A DNA stretch of 64,000 nucleotides from Trissonchulus latispiculum (lineage: Eukaryota; Nematoda; Enoplea; Enoplida; Ironidae), in assembly GCA_030248195.1 (NCBI GenBank), contig JASAND010011161.1:1-64000 (forward strand), given 5' to 3'. A program made the translations under genes and the position numbers. This document shows, piece by piece, positions 12,071 to 21,719 of the stretch (positions within the stretch are counted from its first letter, which is position 1; each line of letters opens with the position of its first letter). The notes under the pieces are model-generated. The model made no database searches. It was not told the DNA's origin and worked only from the letters and a program-made list of their open reading frames with translations.

Positions 12071-13608
12071 GAAGTGGCTGGCCCTTCCACTGGTAGGGAT
12101 CGGAATAGGGATGCCGCTGTAAGTTTCCAGCAGGCTTCCTATAAGAATGAAGGACTTGACTCCTTTGAGTCAATTCAGATGGGAACCCCCACTAAGCGGC
12201 GTTCTCACAACGATTCAGGGTCTAGTCGACGAACGTCGAGTCGCAACCGTAGTTTAGATCGGTCTTTGTCCCCGCACAACCGGAATAAGATAGTGGATCT
12301 TGGTGATCCTTTGGCTGCTACCGTTTCCTTACCTCCGAAGCGGCATTCGCTTGCCTATGATCCCGATTCGGTTGTCTATTTCGTCTCTGCCTCACCCATG
12401 CTGATCGATTTGAAGATGTATGACACAGTCATTACTGCTTTGTTGGACACGGGAGCCAACATCACTCTAATCTCTCAGCAGGTGGTAGATAGGTACCGGT
12501 TGCCCACGCGTCCACTGGCCGAGTCCAAGTGGAGTGTTTCTGCCACGTGACACCGAATACCGATTTCTGAGCAAGTGGTTACGACGTTCACTTTCCCAGG
12601 ATGTCCTGCTCATCCGCCAGTTCCACACACCTTCTATGTTAGTTCTACTTCGCCACAGGATATTCTTCTTGGCACTGACTTCTTGTCTCGTTTTGATGCC
12701 TCTTTCGATCTCGACATCCATAACAATGAGATTCGAATTAATTCACATTCACCTCCTGGACGATTCGTCTTGCCGATTTCCACTCCTCAGCATCCTCTTG
12801 ACTCCTTGTATCGGGTTTCCATGATTGACGACTTTGAGTTGCCTCCATTCTCCCGGGCCATCATTAACGCCATGGTTGAGATTCCCCCAGACGTTGAGCT
12901 GGTTGTGGAAGGTGACTTTGAGCCTCACCCCGATAAGTTTGAAGCTGCCCAGAATCCTGCGCAGCCAATCTCCTGCATGCCCGCTCGGGTCAGGCTCGAT
13001 GACAAGATCATCCTTGTTTGTGTCGAAAATTACTCTGGACAGCCCGTTAAGTTGCATGCTAGGGAGTCGCTAGGTACTGTACGCCCAGACGGTCCCACGG
13101 AGGATGAGGAGAACTTTAAGAGACACGCCTACGGATGTTACTACGTCCGGACACCCGGTAGTGGCGTCTTGCAGCTGAATCAGGTATTGTCAGAACCTGA
13201 CGGTATTGCTCAAGGGTATCGTTCTGTCTCTGCGCGAGAAGGTCTCAAGACTCTGGCTGACCTACCTGAGTGTTTTAAGGAACTGCCTAAGCCGTCCTCG
13301 GAGATGTCCCCCACTGAGATGGATCAATACCTTCCATGGGCAGTTCGAGTACAATGTTCTCCCCTTCGGACTGAAGTCTGCCCCTGGTAATTTCCAGCGG
13401 TGCATGGAACGAGTCCTGGGTGACTTGCAGTGGAAAAGGTGTATCATTTATATAGACGACATCCTCATTTTCTCGAGAACTTTCAAGGAACATCTGGACA
13501 TTTATGCAAGAAATCTTTGACCGTCTACAGGCAGCTGATTTGAAGCTCAACACTGAGAAATGTAGCTTTCTCCAGAAAGAGGTCAAGTATTTAGGGCATA
13601 TTATCTCT
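12071..13608 (+). repeat. 1,538-bp tandem duplication, unit 2
   Basis: Second unit of the duplication. It carries the protease motif, the same in-frame TGA (12548-12550), the same RT deletion and the same frame change as unit 1. This unit continues into the downstream pol sequence and so is the original 3' neighbour. Confidence 0.9.
12074..13390 (+). pseudogene. Protease and linker, unit 2
   Basis: Second copy of the Ser/Arg-rich linker, the DTGA protease motif and the C-terminal protease half. It is interrupted by TGA at 12548-12550 and leaves the RT frame near 13340. It lacks the membrane segment, which lies outside the duplicated unit. Confidence 0.75.
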
Positions 13609-13785
13609 CCTCGGGGCGTTGAGCCCTTGGCTGACAGGGTAAGGGCCATTGACGAGTTCGCGGTTCCCTCCACTCTGAAGGAGGTTGAGAGCTTCCTCGG
13701 GATGTGCGCCTATTACGCTAAGTTCATTAAGGGTTTCGCCTCGCTTGCCAATCCGCTGTATCAGCTGAAGAAGAAGGAAACTTAG
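13338..13785 (+). pseudogene. Partial RT with thumb and connection, unit 2
   Basis: Motifs NVLPFGLKSAPGNFQR and YIDDILIFS are followed, after a one-base frame change near 13500, by thumb/connection sequence (KYLGHIISPRG; FLGMCAYYAKFIKGF), all typical of Ty3/gypsy RT. The upstream half of the palm is deleted. A TAG at 13783-13785 interrupts the frame before RNase H. Confidence 0.85.
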
Positions 13786-14613
13786 CTCAAAAGGACCTCA
13801 CAGTGCCAGACGGCTTTTCAGGATCTGAAGGACGCCTTACGAAATGCTCCAGTGCTTGCTCACCCGGACATAGAGAAGCCGTTCGTTCTTCATACAGGTG
13901 CGTCCGATTTAGGGTTAGGAGTAGTTCTTTCGCAAATCCAGGAGGACGGCAAGGAACGCCCTGTTGCCTATGCTGCTCGGTCCCTTCGCAAGCATGAGAA
14001 GCATTATAGCACCCACGACAAGGAGTGTTTAGCAATTAAGTTTGGCATCCAGCATTTTCGACACTTTCTCTATGGTGGACCTCCGTTTACTGTTGTTACT
14101 GACCATTCCGCTTTAAGGTGGCTTATGTCTGCTCCTCCCGAGAATTCTAGGTTGGCTCGATGGCGAGTGGAATTTAGTGAGTATACGTTTGATATTAAGC
14201 ATCGGCCAGGGAAAGCGAATAAGAATGCCGATGGATTATCTAGGAACCCTTTGTTTCGGGATATAGCTGGGCCTAAGCCTGTGACTCCTCTGAATGCTAG
14301 AGTGGTCACTCCCCCAGTGACTGCTGAGGTCGCCGATCAGATTGTTGGTGTCGTAAACTACGTGTTGGATCTAGCCAATCAGGCCAAAACACGACCTGCT
14401 CAGGTTTTTACCATCCATACTAGGTCCCAAAGTAGGGCTCGGCATAGCTTGGATGATGTTGTTGAGCAAATGCACTCTATAAACTTGCATGAACTTTCTC
14501 AGGCTGAGGCCTCAGAGGCCGTCGGGAGTGTTATGGCCCCCAAGTTGGAGCCAACCTCGAACAAGCCGTTCCTACCGAAGGTGAACTGCAAGACCTGGGA
14601 ATCCAGCCCGTAG
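13786..14613 (+). pseudogene. RNase H domain with altered first catalytic site
   Basis: Continues the RT frame after the TAG. Typical Ty3/gypsy RNase H: HTGASDLGLGVVLSQ, RPVAYAARSL, KECLAIKFGIQHFRHFLYG and VVTDHSALRWL. The first motif is normally TDAS and reads TGAS here, so the first catalytic aspartate appears lost by a single-base change. The tether HRPGKANKNADGLSR leads towards integrase. The frame stops at 14611-14613, and the integrase is in a different frame that is open from at least 14540. A frame change, mutational or programmed, therefore lies in this overlap. Confidence 0.85.
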
Positions 14614-14642
14614 ATGTAGCATCCGTCTCCGACGTTTCCCCG

Positions 14643-16874
14643 GTGGAAGCTGATGTCCGAAACGTAGACCAGGAATCTGTTACCACCACTGGTAGCTGGG
14701 ACTCCAAGTTATGGGTTGCCTCTCCCCCGCCGGAGGGTGGAGAGAATGCACAGGAAGTGCGAAATGATCTGCCTGTAGAGGAGCCACTGTACTTGACTAG
14801 TACTATTTGGGAACACTTAATCGAACAGCAGAAAGCTGATGTTTTCTTCGCTGCCATAAGGGAGTATCTGGAGAGCGACGTGTTACCTGTAAACTTCACC
14901 CGCGCGGTCAAAATAGCCGCCGCTGCTCAGGACTTCATCATGGAAGATGATATCCTGTATAGGTTGCAGAAGACGCGTGAAGAGACTAGAAAGCAGTTAG
15001 CGGTTCCATTGCCATTAAGGGATCACGTGCTTTTAGCAGCTCATGACAGTCCACTTGCTGGATACCTTGGCATTTCTCGTACACATTCCAGAGTTTTGAA
15101 TAACTACTGGTGGCCCTCCCTGTGGGCTTCAGTTCGGGATTGGGTCAATACTTGTCGGATTTGCATGGAGCATAAGAACCCCCCTAGGCGCAAGAACGCT
15201 CATTTGCATACGGTTCCAGCTACTGAGCCCTTTGACCGCATCCATGTGGATATCATGGATTTCCGAAGGCCTTCGGTTCATGGACATCGTTACGTAGTCT
15301 CTTTCATAGATTCGTTCTCTAAGTATGCCATAGCTGTTCCCATTCGAGTTGCTTCTGCCTTGGTTGTCGCTTACACTTTTGTTGAACATGTCCTTCTGAA
15401 ATTTGGTGCTCCGCGTAAACTGGTTAGTGACCAAGGTCCTCAGTTCGTTTCGGCCCTCAACAAGGCCATTTGCAAGTTGGCCGATGTCAAGAAGGTAGAA
15501 ACTACCAAGTACAACCCGTTAAGCAACGGTCAGGTTGAACGATGGCACAGGACCCTGAAACACATGCTAAGAACTGCAGTACAAGAGCATATAGACTGGG
15601 ACCGAATGGTTCCCTACTGCACCTTCGCCTATAATACTAGTGTCCACGCCTCTACTGGTGACACGCCCTTCTATCTTTCTCATGGTTGGGATCCCACGTT
15701 GCCCAATAGCTACCAGCTCCTAAAGCCAGGCGAATTCCATAGAGTTCCCGACTATGTGGCCCAGGTCTCTGAGGGTTTAAGGAAAGCTTGGAAGCTGGCT
15801 CGTGACCACATCCAGGCTGCCCAGATTTCCCAGGAAAGAAACTACAACCGTGGTGTTAGGCAGATAGCCTTCCTCCCAGGAGATTTGGTCATGGTAGCTG
15901 TGCCTCGAAGACAGCACCCGGGAGGCCTTAGCCACAAGTTTCTTCCCTCATATAGTGGACCTTACCGCATCATTAGTGTAAATGCGCCCGTGGCTCATAT
16001 CAGAATGGCCAATAACCGTAAGGCCAACATACATGCTGTGAATTTCCGCCGGTTGAAGCCGGCCCAGGTTCCACATGTCCTGCCCACGGATCGAGATGAC
16101 CCTATGGAGGATATCCTGGACGGTGAGCCGCATGTGGCCAAGGAGCTGGATGACGAGGCTGTCTCTATGCAGGCACAGAGACCCGCCTCTCCGGATATTC
16201 GGAAATCGTTTGAGGACATCCTCGCCGAAGCCGAGGAAGACGTAGAACTGATAGCTGAGGTTCCTGTCCAGTTGAATTGGGTCCCTGTAGATAATGACTG
16301 GTTGATTGTCCAGGCCGAACGTTTAGGGGATCCTTACATAGGCCATCACCAGCATCTAGCTGATTGGGGTTCTGAACAGGCCCTGACCTACCCCACTCTT
16401 GTTCAAAACGTACAAGGGGATGGGAAATGTTTCTACCGGGTACTGTCGCATGTTCTGTATTACACGGAGCACGAATATCAGAAGGTTAGGGAGTTCATGT
16501 ACAGATACCTGACCACACAGCCCGGCGTGCTACAAAACATGCTGGGGCATGAACCGAACTATGATCCAGAAAGCCTATTGGTAGACAAGAAGTACGCTAC
16601 GGAGATGGAGATTCTGCTGGCTTCGGCCATGATGAATAGTCCGATTTTCACTTACACTAATCCTCGGAACAACTACTGGACCTGGCAGGGATTCCGGCCG
16701 GGGATGCTGGGTACAGACCCGATTCCGGATCCTAGGACAATCTATATATGGCACGTTAACCGGGATCATTATATGTACGTGATGGACATAGAGAAGGGAC
16801 CTATGAGAAAGTTCCACCCGGGACTGCCGGAGGTTATCGAAACTTTCGGCACGGCTCTTCGCCGTCGTCATTAG
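14643..16874 (+). CDS. Integrase fused to C-terminal OTU-like cysteine protease domain
   Basis: 743 codons counted from a GTG at 14643. The frame is open further upstream, so this is probably part of a polyprotein and not a true start. Residues about 134-175 form the HHCC zinc module. The DDE core has D203, D263 and E299, with the canonical 35-residue D-E spacing. A GPY/F-type module (YSGPYRI) follows near 440. The last 175 residues look like an OTU domain: GDGKCFYRVLS with the predicted nucleophile C596, and NRDHYMYV with the predicted catalytic H709. OTU proteases cleave ubiquitin or ubiquitin-like chains. OTU domains have been reported in some retroelement polyproteins. The frame is intact, unlike RT. 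Stop at 16872-16874. Confidence 0.85.
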   Translation: MEADVRNVDQESVTTTGSWDSKLWVASPPPEGGENAQEVRNDLPVEEPLYLTSTIWEHLIEQQKADVFFAAIREYLESDVLPVNFTRAVKIAAAAQDFIMEDDILYRLQKTREETRKQLAVPLPLRDHVLLAAHDSPLAGYLGISRTHSRVLNNYWWPSLWASVRDWVNTCRICMEHKNPPRRKNAHLHTVPATEPFDRIHVDIMDFRRPSVHGHRYVVSFIDSFSKYAIAVPIRVASALVVAYTFVEHVLLKFGAPRKLVSDQGPQFVSALNKAICKLADVKKVETTKYNPLSNGQVERWHRTLKHMLRTAVQEHIDWDRMVPYCTFAYNTSVHASTGDTPFYLSHGWDPTLPNSYQLLKPGEFHRVPDYVAQVSEGLRKAWKLARDHIQAAQISQERNYNRGVRQIAFLPGDLVMVAVPRRQHPGGLSHKFLPSYSGPYRIISVNAPVAHIRMANNRKANIHAVNFRRLKPAQVPHVLPTDRDDPMEDILDGEPHVAKELDDEAVSMQAQRPASPDIRKSFEDILAEAEEDVELIAEVPVQLNWVPVDNDWLIVQAERLGDPYIGHHQHLADWGSEQALTYPTLVQNVQGDGKCFYRVLSHVLYYTEHEYQKVREFMYRYLTTQPGVLQNMLGHEPNYDPESLLVDKKYATEMEILLASAMMNSPIFTYTNPRNNYWTWQGFRPGMLGTDPIPDPRTIYIWHVNRDHYMYVMDIEKGPMRKFHPGLPEVIETFGTALRRRH

Positions 16875-17469
16875 TCTGTGATAATTGGTTATTTGTAAAG
16901 ATTAGGTAGACAGTATTAATGTTTGGAATGTGGTAACAGGCAGAAAGGCGTGTTCAATTATGGTAAGAGATCTTTCAACCTGCTTGTCCCCTAAACCAGT
17001 TCAATTTCGAGTATGAAGTTGTTTCGTTGCCTATAAAAGATGATTTGTTGTGTTCAATCCAAAATTCCAGGTTGTTAACCTAAACGACCCTCCTCAAATC
17101 TCACCATAAGATTCCTTGCTAAACTATTACAATAAAATAACTGCTGCCCTTTCCCACAGTACAAACATCATCTGGTGTATAGTTCTTCCTTCCGTTGTAA
17201 ATAGGCCTTTGAAGCTAACATATATCTGCAAGTAATCTCTTGAAACTATGTGCATAAGTGTGTAAATGATCCTAAGTGTAGCCAGTTGTGCCAAAGTCGT
17301 CGGAAAATAGTTAGCCCATCCCAACAGTCGCTAGCCCCATGACTACCTCTGAGAAGGTGCGGCCAAGGCCAGACTTCTGAGTAAGTAGTGAACAGTTGTG
17401 ATTAGCTGAGTCTAGTTCTCTGTAACGGCCTACAACTACTTTCGTTACTTTAGGTGAATTAACCCAGAA
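16875..17469 (+). other. Spacer with splice acceptor before the NADAR ORF
   Basis: No coding feature. Near the end, a pyrimidine-rich tract leads to TTTCGTTACTTTAG|GTGAAT (AG at 17452-17453), 16 bases before the ATG at 17470. This is a good 3' splice site for a subgenomic mRNA from the donor at the LTR edge. Confidence 0.55.
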
Positions 17470-18933
17470 ATGGATCAAGCTCCAGCTGCCCTTAAGTTCG
17501 TCGATCGGATCCAGATTCCCATCACTGTCCGTAGCTACCAGAATCAGATATACTTCAAGAGTTCGGATCCCGTCACTGGAGCGCTTAGTAACTTTGGAAA
17601 GGTTCCCCCTCGAGCTGGTGGTCAGAATCTTCTTAGTTGTCTTGGAACCAGAGTATTGAATTCGGAAACTGGTTACCAGGCCACCCTAGCCTACTTGTAT
17701 GAGCAATATGCCCTTTCCAAGAAAATGATCGCTGCCCATGAAGATCCGCTGGCCGTCAAACGGATGGCCCGGGAACTGACTCCCAGTTCCCTCTTGTCTG
17801 ATCTGGAGGAGCAACGGCTCCTTAAGTTCTTCGTCATGGCCGCAGTTCTCCATCAGAAGTTTCGACTCCCCTACTTTCGCAACCAGCTGATAGGTACGGG
17901 TGAGGCCCAATTGATGGAGGCTACTACCAGTACAGTTTGGGGTATTGGTAAGGACCTGACTGCCGTCCATGCCATAGACGAGCAGCAGCGTTACCGACTG
18001 ATGCGTCAGCACGTCGAACAGACGCAGCCGCTCAATCTGCTGGGTCAGCTGTTGGAGTTCTACCGATCACTCCATGGTCCCGTGCTGTTCCGGCCGTTCG
18101 ACAAGAAGAACGTCCTGCTCATCGGAGGTCCCTTACTGGAACCTCTGATGCCTTACTTCTGCAATACGACTGACACTCTGTTCAAGATTCGTCTGAGTAA
18201 GCCGACGCCTACCAATTGTCTGAGAGTGGCACTGACCCTGAGGTCGCCATTTTTGGCTGAGATTCTTCTCGTGCCGGAGATTTCCGCTCCGACAATGGCT
18301 CCGGCATGCATCACTACGATCAAAACCGAGATGTTCAAATTTGATCGGTTGCTAGGCCAGCAGGTTCCGTTGATTGATCCGGACCCTCGCCTTTCTCCGA
18401 TCCAGTCGTATCCTGCCTGGCTGGCTGTTCCCAAGTCAGCTGGAGTTCCTCGCCAGTATTTGAAGGAGGTTCCAGCGCGAGCTGCCCTAGATTGGACCAG
18501 CTTTCGCATCGAGTCTGCTGGATTGATCTTTCGGCCTTCGCCGCCTGGTGCCTATACTGACGGCGCTCCACCATTGCAGAAGGAGGTGACCGATTACCTC
18601 AGCTTCCTGCAACTGGAACAAACCTACAACTTCACGGAATATCGGGCTAAGCGACCTTCCCCAGGAAACCCAGTTTTCGTCTTGCCTGGACATCGTCGCC
18701 CACCGACGTCTTCAGCGGTCAACCAGGTGGCCTGTCCCAACCGCCAGATGGGGACCCCACCTCCGTCTCGGCACTGCCCTGGCTGCACCTGCAGCCGGTC
18801 CAGCGAGCGTGCCCCAAAACGGAAGCGCGACTTCTTCCCGCGGCGCCGCCGCCCGACCATTCCCTTCATGCCTGGTACGACCGAATGGTTCAAGGCTGTG
18901 GAACAGCCTTCTAAACGCCGCTCCATTCGCTGA
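17470..18933 (+). CDS. NADAR (YbiA-like) domain protein of the retroelement
   Basis: 487 residues, ATG start, uninterrupted. Residues about 25-165 match the NADAR pattern: IYFKSSDPVTGALSNFG (SNF motif), a GYQA motif at the usual EYQAxK position, AVKRMAREL, VLHQKF, LIGTGEAQLMEA and finally VWGIGKD (WGxG motif). NADAR proteins handle ADP-ribose-type substrates, and some members remove ADP-ribose from guanine in DNA. The remainder (about 180-420) is not recognised. The C-terminus has a Cys/His cluster (RHCPGCTCSR) and basic runs (KRKRDFFPRRRRP) that could be a nuclear-localisation or nucleic-acid-binding tail. It sits where env genes usually lie, after integrase. An upstream splice acceptor suggests expression from a spliced mRNA. 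The domain call rests on motif reading alone. Confidence 0.72.
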   Translation: MDQAPAALKFVDRIQIPITVRSYQNQIYFKSSDPVTGALSNFGKVPPRAGGQNLLSCLGTRVLNSETGYQATLAYLYEQYALSKKMIAAHEDPLAVKRMARELTPSSLLSDLEEQRLLKFFVMAAVLHQKFRLPYFRNQLIGTGEAQLMEATTSTVWGIGKDLTAVHAIDEQQRYRLMRQHVEQTQPLNLLGQLLEFYRSLHGPVLFRPFDKKNVLLIGGPLLEPLMPYFCNTTDTLFKIRLSKPTPTNCLRVALTLRSPFLAEILLVPEISAPTMAPACITTIKTEMFKFDRLLGQQVPLIDPDPRLSPIQSYPAWLAVPKSAGVPRQYLKEVPARAALDWTSFRIESAGLIFRPSPPGAYTDGAPPLQKEVTDYLSFLQLEQTYNFTEYRAKRPSPGNPVFVLPGHRRPPTSSAVNQVACPNRQMGTPPPSRHCPGCTCSRSSERAPKRKRDFFPRRRRPTIPFMPGTTEWFKAVEQPSKRRSIR

Positions 18934-19392
18934 CTGTTTCTTCCGACGATGGCTTGTATATAGACTCTGCCAGAATCTATTAACATCAAGAAAATACAAA
19001 AAAATCAGATAACTATAAAACTACAAAAATATGGAAAATCACTAGAACTTACAAAAATATTGGCTTTTCTTAATTGTACAGATTTTCTCATGTTTTGTCC
19101 CTGTAATTGAGTGCTCTGACGCTAATAAATTGGTTGCCACGGTAATACTTTGCGTGTGTTTGGTGTGTGACGAATATGTGCTGTGTGCATGATAAAATAC
19201 TAGTTCTGAGAAATAATTTTGAGTTCTGAAAAATAATTTTGAGCCAGAAAACGTAAAAAATGGATCCCTAACCCGCTGAGTCCGGTTAGAAGAAAACGCA
19301 TCTGCTGAGTCTGATGTACGCAATTTGAATCATGTTTCATGCTGAGTCGTGTTCATGCAAAACAACTCGTCTGGGTACGTTTGTTTCAGAAT
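18934..19392 (+). other. Spacer with splice acceptor before the proline-rich ORF
   Basis: AT-rich with no ORF. It ends in GTACGTTTGTTTCAG|AAT directly before the ATG at 19393, a strong acceptor (AG 19388-19389). Confidence 0.55.
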
Positions 19393-20487
19393 ATGAGTCG
19401 CCGCTTCGTCTACGATCCGGTTTCTGATGCCCCCACTGACTCAGATTCGTCCCCAGCACCAAGGACTCCTCCTCGGGGCGCCTGCTGTATGGCCTATGCC
19501 ACTTACTCAGTGGCCACCTCGACGCCCTTGCGGCATACGGGCCCGCCGTACAGCCCCCGATCTCCGTCCCTATCACCAGTCAGCCTGCCTTCCATCCTGG
19601 CCTCGCCGGTTCTCGGACCCCCGGCTTCGCCGGATCCCTCGGACGACGGGTCCACTTCCTCCTCCGAGCTGGACTCCACCGAGTCCCTGAACGTGTCCAT
19701 GGAATCCATTGGGCAGATGGGCCCTAACGAGACCCATTCATTCGAGATCCAGGCCATGGATCAGGCACCGCCCCCTCCGGCCACGCCGGAGCCCCGGACG
19801 CCACAGCCGTGGCATCCCCAGTCTCCGGACTATAACCTCCGGACCCCCACGCCGCATCCCCAGAATTATGTCCCCCAGTCCCCGGACTACAGCCCCGGTC
19901 CAACGCCGCCTCCTCCGGCACCGGCGGTGCCACCCCAGATCATCAGTCTGCCCCCTGTTCCCCCTGTCCCGCAGCCATATGGGTACGCTGACGTGCCCCC
20001 TTCCCGGGAGCCTCGCTTCCTCCGGGAGTTTGCCGACGGCCGGTCCATGAACGGCCAGTTCCATGCCCCGTCGGAACTGGGCCGTGTCCTGCTGTACATG
20101 GAAGCCAACCCCGTTGATCCAAACGGGCTGCCCTCCGATCGGTTCAACCAGGTGCTCGACCAGATTGAGCTGATCGCTCAGGAGGCTGCTGACCCAATCG
20201 TCTCCAGATACCGGGTCCGCACTGCGGTGGATCTCGCTCGCGTCCAGTTGGCCGATCTCCTCCATTACCGGCTCCCCCTGAACACCCCGTATGGCAGATT
20301 TGGATCTGGGGGCCTACGGATCCAGCAAGCCCGCCGGATCCTCCACTGGTCCAAAAATTTGAAGACCCTCCGCCGCCGTCTCCCCCCTAGCGGAACACCC
20401 GTCTCTTTTAACGGGTGGAGGAAGGGTGGTTTCGGAGAGGGTCCACCGCCGCCACCTGGAGCCGCCGGCGGCGCGGCTGCCGTCTGA
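19393..20487 (+). CDS. Proline-rich protein of the retroelement, unknown function
   Basis: 364 residues from the ATG at 19393. That start lies right after a splice acceptor, so I prefer it to the in-frame ATG at 19339. Residues 1-210 are low-complexity Pro/Ser/acidic with repeated SPDYxxxTP-like phrases. Residues about 210-330 look like a folded, mostly helical domain (LGRVLLYMEANPVDPNGLP; FNQVLDQIELIAQEAADPI), followed by a basic segment (KNLKTLRRRLPP) and a Gly/Pro/Ala tail. No family recognised. A structural (Gag- or matrix-like) or phosphoprotein-like role is possible but unsupported. GC-rich codon use separates it from the flanks. Confidence 0.6.
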   Translation: MSRRFVYDPVSDAPTDSDSSPAPRTPPRGACCMAYATYSVATSTPLRHTGPPYSPRSPSLSPVSLPSILASPVLGPPASPDPSDDGSTSSSELDSTESLNVSMESIGQMGPNETHSFEIQAMDQAPPPPATPEPRTPQPWHPQSPDYNLRTPTPHPQNYVPQSPDYSPGPTPPPPAPAVPPQIISLPPVPPVPQPYGYADVPPSREPRFLREFADGRSMNGQFHAPSELGRVLLYMEANPVDPNGLPSDRFNQVLDQIELIAQEAADPIVSRYRVRTAVDLARVQLADLLHYRLPLNTPYGRFGSGGLRIQQARRILHWSKNLKTLRRRLPPSGTPVSFNGWRKGGFGEGPPPPPGAAGGAAAV

Positions 20488-20861
20488 ACTGTCTGTGGCC
20501 TCGGCCATTGGCCACCTTGTACATACCGCAGCAGAATTGACTGATAGCTAGTCCCGACGATACACCTGTATAGACAGTTTCTCCGTGTATAGATAATCTT
20601 GTTTCGTATGTGCTTGTGTATGTGTGCTGAACTCTGAACTGAATAAAAATAGCTAGGCAAAGACAAACTCAGGTTTTCCATTTAACTCTAGGGAAAGTAG
20701 CTTTAGATGGCAATTCGGTAGGTAGAGACAACTGTACGGCTGGAAGTAAGCATGATATGGCAAATTTGTGTGTATGACCAAGATTCGCAGTCACCAATAA
20801 TGGGCAAGAGATGGGCATGAGCTGGGATGCTCACGGGGCACCTGAAATTTCTTTTCGCGGT

Positions 20862-21290
20862 AAAGATAATTTTTTGAAGTTTTGAAGAGTTTTGTGCGCA
20901 GTACTGTGGAACTGGGTAAGACAGGGCAATCCCGAGTGGACCCCGCCCAGTAAAGATAATTTTTGAAGTTTTGATGAAGTTTTGTGCGCAGTACTGTGGA
21001 ACTGGGTAAGACAGGGCAATCCCGAGTGGACCCCGCCCAGTAAAAGTAATTTTTTGAAGTTGTGTGCGCAGTACTGTGGAACTGGGTAAGACAGGGCAAT
21101 CCCGAGTGGACCCCGCCCAGCAAAGATAATTTTTGAAGTTTTTGGAAGTTTTGTGCGCAGTACTGTGGAACTGGGTAAGACAGGGCAATCCCGAGTGGAC
21201 CCCGCCCAGTAAAAGTAATTTTTTGAAGTTGTGTGCGCAGTACTGTGGAACTGGGTAAGACAGGGCAATCCCGAGCGGACCCCGCCCAGT
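20862..21290 (+). repeat. Five tandem repeats of 80-92 bp
   Basis: Each unit has a variable AAAGATAATTTTTGAAG-type head and an almost invariant body (GTGCGCAGTACTGTGGAACT ... CCCCGCCCAGT). Unit starts are near 20862, 20951, 21042, 21121 and 21211. They lie in the 3' untranslated part of the retroelement, before the polypurine tract. The long minus-strand frames here are by-products of the repeats. Confidence 0.9.
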
Positions 21291-21711
21291 GTAAGTCGTA
21301 GTTGTTCGAGGGCTGAAATGCCCTGGGGGCTAGAATGCCCTGTAATTGGATAGGACACTGGTTTAGTTTGGTAGTTGTTTAATTCTTGGTAATCCATCCG
21401 GGAGCTGGTGATCACTAGCTCCCTGCCCTTCTTTAGTTCACGCAATTTAGAGGTGGTACCGAACGGTAAAGTGTGCACAAGCCTCCTCGGCAGTTCTGGG
21501 TTGTAGACTGGTGTCACGTACCCGGATCTCCCCTGTAACATCGAGTCGTAGACTAAAAGTGTATGCAAACCTTCTCATCACTTCGGAGAAGTTGCGACTA
21601 AAAGAGAGAATTTGGTAGACGCGGAATCTTAATTGCTGCACTGTTGTTAGCCATACGTGTTTGTACTGTTTATGTCTCACCCCCTAGCAGAAATGCATCC
21701 CCTTAATTCAC

Positions 21712-21719
21712 GGGAGGGA
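21712..21719 (+). other. Polypurine tract of the 18-kb element
   Basis: GGGAGGGA immediately precedes TGTAAAG, the first bases of the 3' LTR, as expected for the plus-strand primer. Confidence 0.7.

Noticed and set aside
20703..21568. Minus-strand frames up to 245 codons
   Set aside because: Generated by the tandem repeats of 80-92 bp, whose period keeps frames open; no ATG context or domain.
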